Below, piece by piece: positions 33,017-35,455 of a DNA stretch of 35,455 nucleotides; positions within the stretch are counted from its first letter, which is position 1; the number at the start of each line of letters is the position of its first letter. The DNA lies in NCBI GenBank assembly GCA_009775355.1, contig VSPN01000028.1, positions 1 to 35,455 of the forward strand. The letters run 5' to 3'. This DNA comes from Muribaculaceae bacterium. Its GTDB lineage: Bacteria > Bacteroidota > Bacteroidia > Bacteroidales > Muribaculaceae. The position numbers were made by a program, and so were the translations under genes. A model generated the notes under the pieces. The model did no database searches. It saw nothing but the letters and a program-made list of their open reading frames with translations, and was not told the origin of the DNA.

Positions 33017-33122
33017 TACAAAATGCGAGCATGTTTTTCAGGCGATTCCGGTGCGGAGCGAAGGAACATAGCGGTCTATGCGACTGAACCGGCAAGGTCA
33101 AAGATGGCCGGAAGCTGCGGGG
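33017..33122 (+). repeat. Diverged copy of the MITE-like element body
   Basis: Positions 33017-33065 match 33563-33611 at 44 of 49 bases (TACAAAATGCGAGCATG then TTCCGGTGCGGAG), and weaker similarity continues to about 33122. A degenerate left end is visible from about 33000 (TTAAGTATTTAA), but no right end is clear. Confidence 0.65.
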
Positions 33123-33271
33123 ATGCACCAGCATGATCAGCCGGACGGGTGTTCATTTTTATATTTTTGTTAACTACATTTATTCAAGTTACTTTGCCCC
33201 TGCTTTAACATTTTTTTTGTGGGATGGGGTCTCATAGTCACTATTCAGCAAGAGCCTGTCGGGTTCTTAAG

Positions 33272-33391
33272 TTACCTCTGGTCCCGCATATCCTGGACGC
33301 TTTTGACCTGTTCCTCAGTCGTGTACATAAAGTACACTCCATCGTCACATGCCAAAAATCGTCGCAAGCTATGCGACCCTGACGGCAACAT
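33272..33391 (-). CDS. Possible 39-aa small protein within a repeated element
   Basis: The minus strand has an ATG at 33391 after AGAGCTTGTTTAATAATAA and stays open for 39 codons to TAA at 33272, including FLACDDGVYFMYTTEEQV. The copy at 31826-31911 keeps a related but ATG-less frame ending in ITTE. Two perfect 6-bp hairpins lie within it (33321-33337 and 33361-33377), so it may instead be a structured repeat rather than a gene. Confidence 0.3.
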   Translation of the reverse strand: MLPSGSHSLRRFLACDDGVYFMYTTEEQVKSVQDMRDQR

Positions 33392-33412
33392 TTATTATTA
33401 AACAAGCTCTAA
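33316..33412 (-). repeat. Second copy of the AGAGCTTGTTTAAT-linked repeat
   Basis: Shares CAGTCGTG at one end, CTCC/ATCG and ACCCTGAC-like blocks inside, and the 16-base ATTAAACAAGCTCTAA (33397-33412) with the copy at 31826-31911. The outer motif alone also occurs at 2417-2430. Confidence 0.55.
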
Positions 33413-33537
33413 ATTTGCGATGCGGACAGCTTGTACGCCACAAAATTATTTTCACTTCAACACGCAAAAAGAAATGCACGGCGTAGCATGATGAGACAAA
33501 ACAATTACCCCCGTCATTTTGTTAATATAGATAAATA

Positions 33538-33723
33538 TAAGTAAGTGTTCAAATTTAATCTGTACAAAATGCGAGCATGTCTTTTAGTCGGTTCCGGTGC
33601 GGAGAGAAGGAGAATATATCTATATTCGACTGAGCGACAAGCCGGAATCGGCAAAATAGAAGCCGCGGATTGTATGAAAGATATTTAAGTGCTTACCATC
33701 GTTTGAATTTGAACACTTACCTA
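33538..33723. mobile_element. MITE-like element with 18-bp terminal inverted repeats
   Basis: TAAGTAAGTGTTCAAATT (33538-33555) is the inverse of AATTTGAACACTTACCTA (33706-33723) with one mismatch; the inner 15 bp (33541-33555 and 33706-33720) are perfect. The 150-base body has no coding frame and is related to 33017-33122. This is the build of a non-autonomous miniature element; no transposase is in the window. A clear target duplication is not seen, TA at most. Confidence 0.6.
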
Positions 33724-33738
33724 TCTGAAATTTGATTC

Positions 33739-34014
33739 ATGATGCGTCTGCTCCGTATTGCCATGTGTCTTGTCGCCGCTTTCCTGTTGGTTCCGGTCGA
33801 AGGAGATTGCTCCGAGATTTTCGAATTCGAATCAGAGATTGAGGTGATGACTGAGTGTGTACGCTCAACTGTCATCAAAGAGTCGATTGAACCGTCTGTC
33901 AAGATTATCAGGGCATTCGAGGCGTCCAGATATATACTTGAATATTGTCATAGGTACACTCCGAAGATTGTCAACACCAATTTTCGAATTATATACTGCG
34001 TGTATCTGGAATAA
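33739..34014 (+). CDS. Putative small exported protein
   Basis: A 91-aa open frame starting 15 bases after the MITE-like right end. Residues 1-22 (MMRLLRIAMCLVAAFLLVPVEG) are a good signal peptide. The remaining 69 residues contain four Cys and an acidic stretch EIFEFESEIEVMTE. No family recognised, and the frame could be accidental. It runs toward the CNNM gene, 75 bases away. Confidence 0.45.
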   Translation: MMRLLRIAMCLVAAFLLVPVEGDCSEIFEFESEIEVMTECVRSTVIKESIEPSVKIIRAFEASRYILEYCHRYTPKIVNTNFRIIYCVYLE

Positions 34015-34045
34015 AATGTATGGATCCAAATCTCTCTCCATATTA

Positions 34046-34065
34046 CCGCCGATGCTTGTCGGCGG
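34046..34065 (+). other. 7-bp GC hairpin before the CNNM gene
   Basis: CCGCCGA pairs perfectly with TCGGCGG around a 6-nt loop, 24 bases before the ATG at 34090. There is no T-tract. It may be a weak terminator of the small upstream gene or a leader structure. Confidence 0.4.
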
Positions 34066-34089
34066 CAGGTTTAACTCATACATAAATTC

Positions 34090-35124
34090 ATGACAATTAT
34101 ATTATTATATCTTATCGGGGCACTCGCTATATCGTTCCTGTGCTCCGTACTTGAAGCCGTGCTTCTTTCCACTCCGGTTTCATTCATCTCTATGAAAGAG
34201 AATCAGGGCGACAAGACAGCTGCTCTGATGATGAAGTACAAGACAAACGTAGACCGTCCGGTTGCGGCGATCCTCACACTCAATACAGTAGCCCACACCA
34301 TAGGGGCCGCAGGTGTCGGTTCCGAATCGGTAAAGGTTTTCGGTGAAGCATACTTCGGTATAATTTCTGCTGTTCTGACACTTCTCATTCTTGTATTTTC
34401 AGAGATTATACCCAAAACCATCGGTGCATCCTATTGGAGAACGCTCGCCATGCCGTCTGCAAGGATAATCAAGGCACTTATATTCATCACATATCCACTT
34501 GTATGGATTTCCGAATTGCTTACAAAGTGCTTTTCTCCGAAAATACAGCCTCTTACAGTAAGTCGCGAGGAGGTCGGCGCAATGGTGGATGTCGGAACCG
34601 ACGAGGGTGTGTTCGACAGTTCTGAAAACCGTATCATACAAAGTTTTCTGAAAATTTCCAACGTGTGTGCGAAAGAGATAATGACTCCATTTGTTGTGGT
34701 CTCGTCCGTGCGACGTTCCACAACGATGAAAGCGTTTCATGAGGACGGCACCTTGTCTCCATACTCCCGTATTCCGGTATATGACAGCAAGAGAGAGTTC
34801 ATTACCGGATATGTAAGGCGCACAGATGTTCTGGAACAACTTTCGCAAGACAGATTTGATGACACCATGGACGGCATTGTGCGCCCCATACTCTTCTTCT
34901 CCGAGAATGACAGGGTTTCAGATATATGGCAACGTCTGCTCGAGCGTAAGGAGCATATTTCGGTAATCACTGACGAATATGGCTGCATGCGTGGCATTGT
35001 CACCATGGAGGATGTGATCGAATCGATGCTCGGTGTGGAGATTGTCGATGAATGCGATACCACGGAAGATCTTCAGGCCATGGCTCGTGAAAAGTTCTCG
35101 ACTGAAGGACTCGCCAGAACATAA
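34090..35124 (+). CDS. CNNM/DUF21-CBS membrane protein (CorC/MpfA-like)
   Basis: A 344-aa protein. Residues about 1-155 form the DUF21/CNNM membrane domain with the conserved FSEIIPKTIGA, and about 190-320 form a CBS pair (MTPFVVVSSV at the start of CBS1; SVITDEYGCMRGIVTMEDVIESMLG pattern in CBS2). The family is linked to magnesium or cobalt efflux. The usual C-terminal CorC_HlyC domain is missing; the chain ends about 25 residues after CBS2, a short form that also occurs in nature. It is followed by a strong inverted repeat and appears monocistronic. Confidence 0.88.
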   Translation: MTIILLYLIGALAISFLCSVLEAVLLSTPVSFISMKENQGDKTAALMMKYKTNVDRPVAAILTLNTVAHTIGAAGVGSESVKVFGEAYFGIISAVLTLLILVFSEIIPKTIGASYWRTLAMPSARIIKALIFITYPLVWISELLTKCFSPKIQPLTVSREEVGAMVDVGTDEGVFDSSENRIIQSFLKISNVCAKEIMTPFVVVSSVRRSTTMKAFHEDGTLSPYSRIPVYDSKREFITGYVRRTDVLEQLSQDRFDDTMDGIVRPILFFSENDRVSDIWQRLLERKEHISVITDEYGCMRGIVTMEDVIESMLGVEIVDECDTTEDLQAMAREKFSTEGLART

Positions 35125-35140
35125 CAGCTGATTCCTAAAA

Positions 35141-35179
35141 ATCCTCTCCCTCTGCCCAACCCGAGCAGAGGGAGAGGAT
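35141..35179. terminator. 15-bp perfect inverted repeat, likely bidirectional terminator
   Basis: ATCCTCTCCCTCTGC (35141-35155) pairs perfectly with 35165-35179 around a 9-nt loop. AAAAA precedes the left arm, giving a T-run for minus-strand transcripts; the plus-strand side has only TGTAAATT. It follows the CNNM stop by 16 bases. Confidence 0.65.
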
Positions 35180-35455
35180 GTAAATTATACGAATAAACAG
35201 GGAGATTTTGAAATGAATATCCCTATTTTCCCCCTATCATACAAGTTTTTCTGTAAAAGCGGTTTTGTCCGTCTGCACACCATCTGACACCGAAGACACG
35301 CTGTTGTGCTTGTGTTGGCATGCAAAACCGAATTGCCGATAAGCAGAAAATAATATTTTTCATACTTCGATTACAGTTGGGATACTCAGCTAATCGCCAA
35401 CTAATTGTTTGCCAAAGTCGTAGATATTTTGTAACTTTACAATGAACCCCCGATG
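35180..35455. other. Intergenic region at the right edge
   Basis: With the terminator this makes about 330 bases without a gene. It is AT-rich and contains no open frame of note; its right end carries a promoter for a gene beyond the window. Confidence 0.7.
35408..35439 (+). promoter_or_regulatory. Bacteroidetes-type promoter leading out of the window
   Basis: TTTG (35408-35411), a 20-base spacer and TAACTTTA (35432-35439) match TTTG-N19/21-TAnnTTTG with one mismatch at the last base. This is the best promoter match in the window; the gene it serves starts beyond the right edge. Confidence 0.6.

Noticed and set aside
33219..33401. 60-codon plus-strand open frame
   Set aside because: Overlaps the repeat on the other strand and shows no signal peptide, domain or start context.
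1..35455. CRISPR array or cas genes
   Set aside because: No regularly spaced direct repeats and no Cas-like protein in any frame read.

Overview
The window looks like chromosomal DNA of a gut-type Bacteroidales, possibly Muribaculaceae. The support is promoter-like TAnnTTTG -7 boxes, few Shine-Dalgarno sites, tightly overlapping genes and a general resemblance of the proteins to Bacteroidetes families. The family-level placement is inference.

Left edge (1-2420): a tRNA-Arg(ACG) with a strong intrinsic terminator, a Bcr/CflA-type MFS drug exporter on the minus strand, and a secreted COG4099-like esterase on the plus strand. A 550-base non-coding gap with a promoter-like box follows.

Centre (2971-28845, probably to 29361): a 26-kb plus-strand gene train that reads as a type II polyketide cluster of the aryl polyene (APE)/flexirubin class. 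An ammonia-lyase (probably tyrosine to p-coumarate) and a PaaK-like adenylate-forming ligase would supply and activate an aryl starter. Two acyl carrier proteins, three ketosynthases with complete active sites, two KS-fold chains without active sites (chain-length-factor-like), a FabG-like ketoreductase and two hotdog dehydratase-like subunits would extend and dehydrate the chain. Each dehydratase subunit keeps only one of the two catalytic residues. A methyltransferase, a 4HBT thioesterase and two tandem CrtI-like flavoproteins are tailoring candidates. Three intact acyltransferase domains, a GT2 domain, LolA, a putative LolB-like protein, an ArnE-like half-transporter and a giant MMPL exporter point to a lipid-attached product delivered to the outer membrane. 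No DarA/DarB-like pair is seen, so a dialkylresorcinol is not expected from this window alone.

Right side (29418-35455): an unrelated minus-strand TerB-like protein, a TlpA-type thioredoxin, an outer-membrane beta-barrel protein, a small membrane protein, a repeat-rich intergenic region with a MITE-like element and a short repeated sequence, a small putative secreted protein, a CNNM/CBS membrane protein with a 15-bp perfect inverted repeat after it, and a promoter pointing out of the window.

The best candidates for novelty are the split dehydratase residues, the duplicated TM-PlsC-Rossmann module (active in the GT2 fusion, apparently dead in the MMPL exporter), the paired flavoproteins and the MITE-like family whose ends sit immediately upstream of cluster genes.
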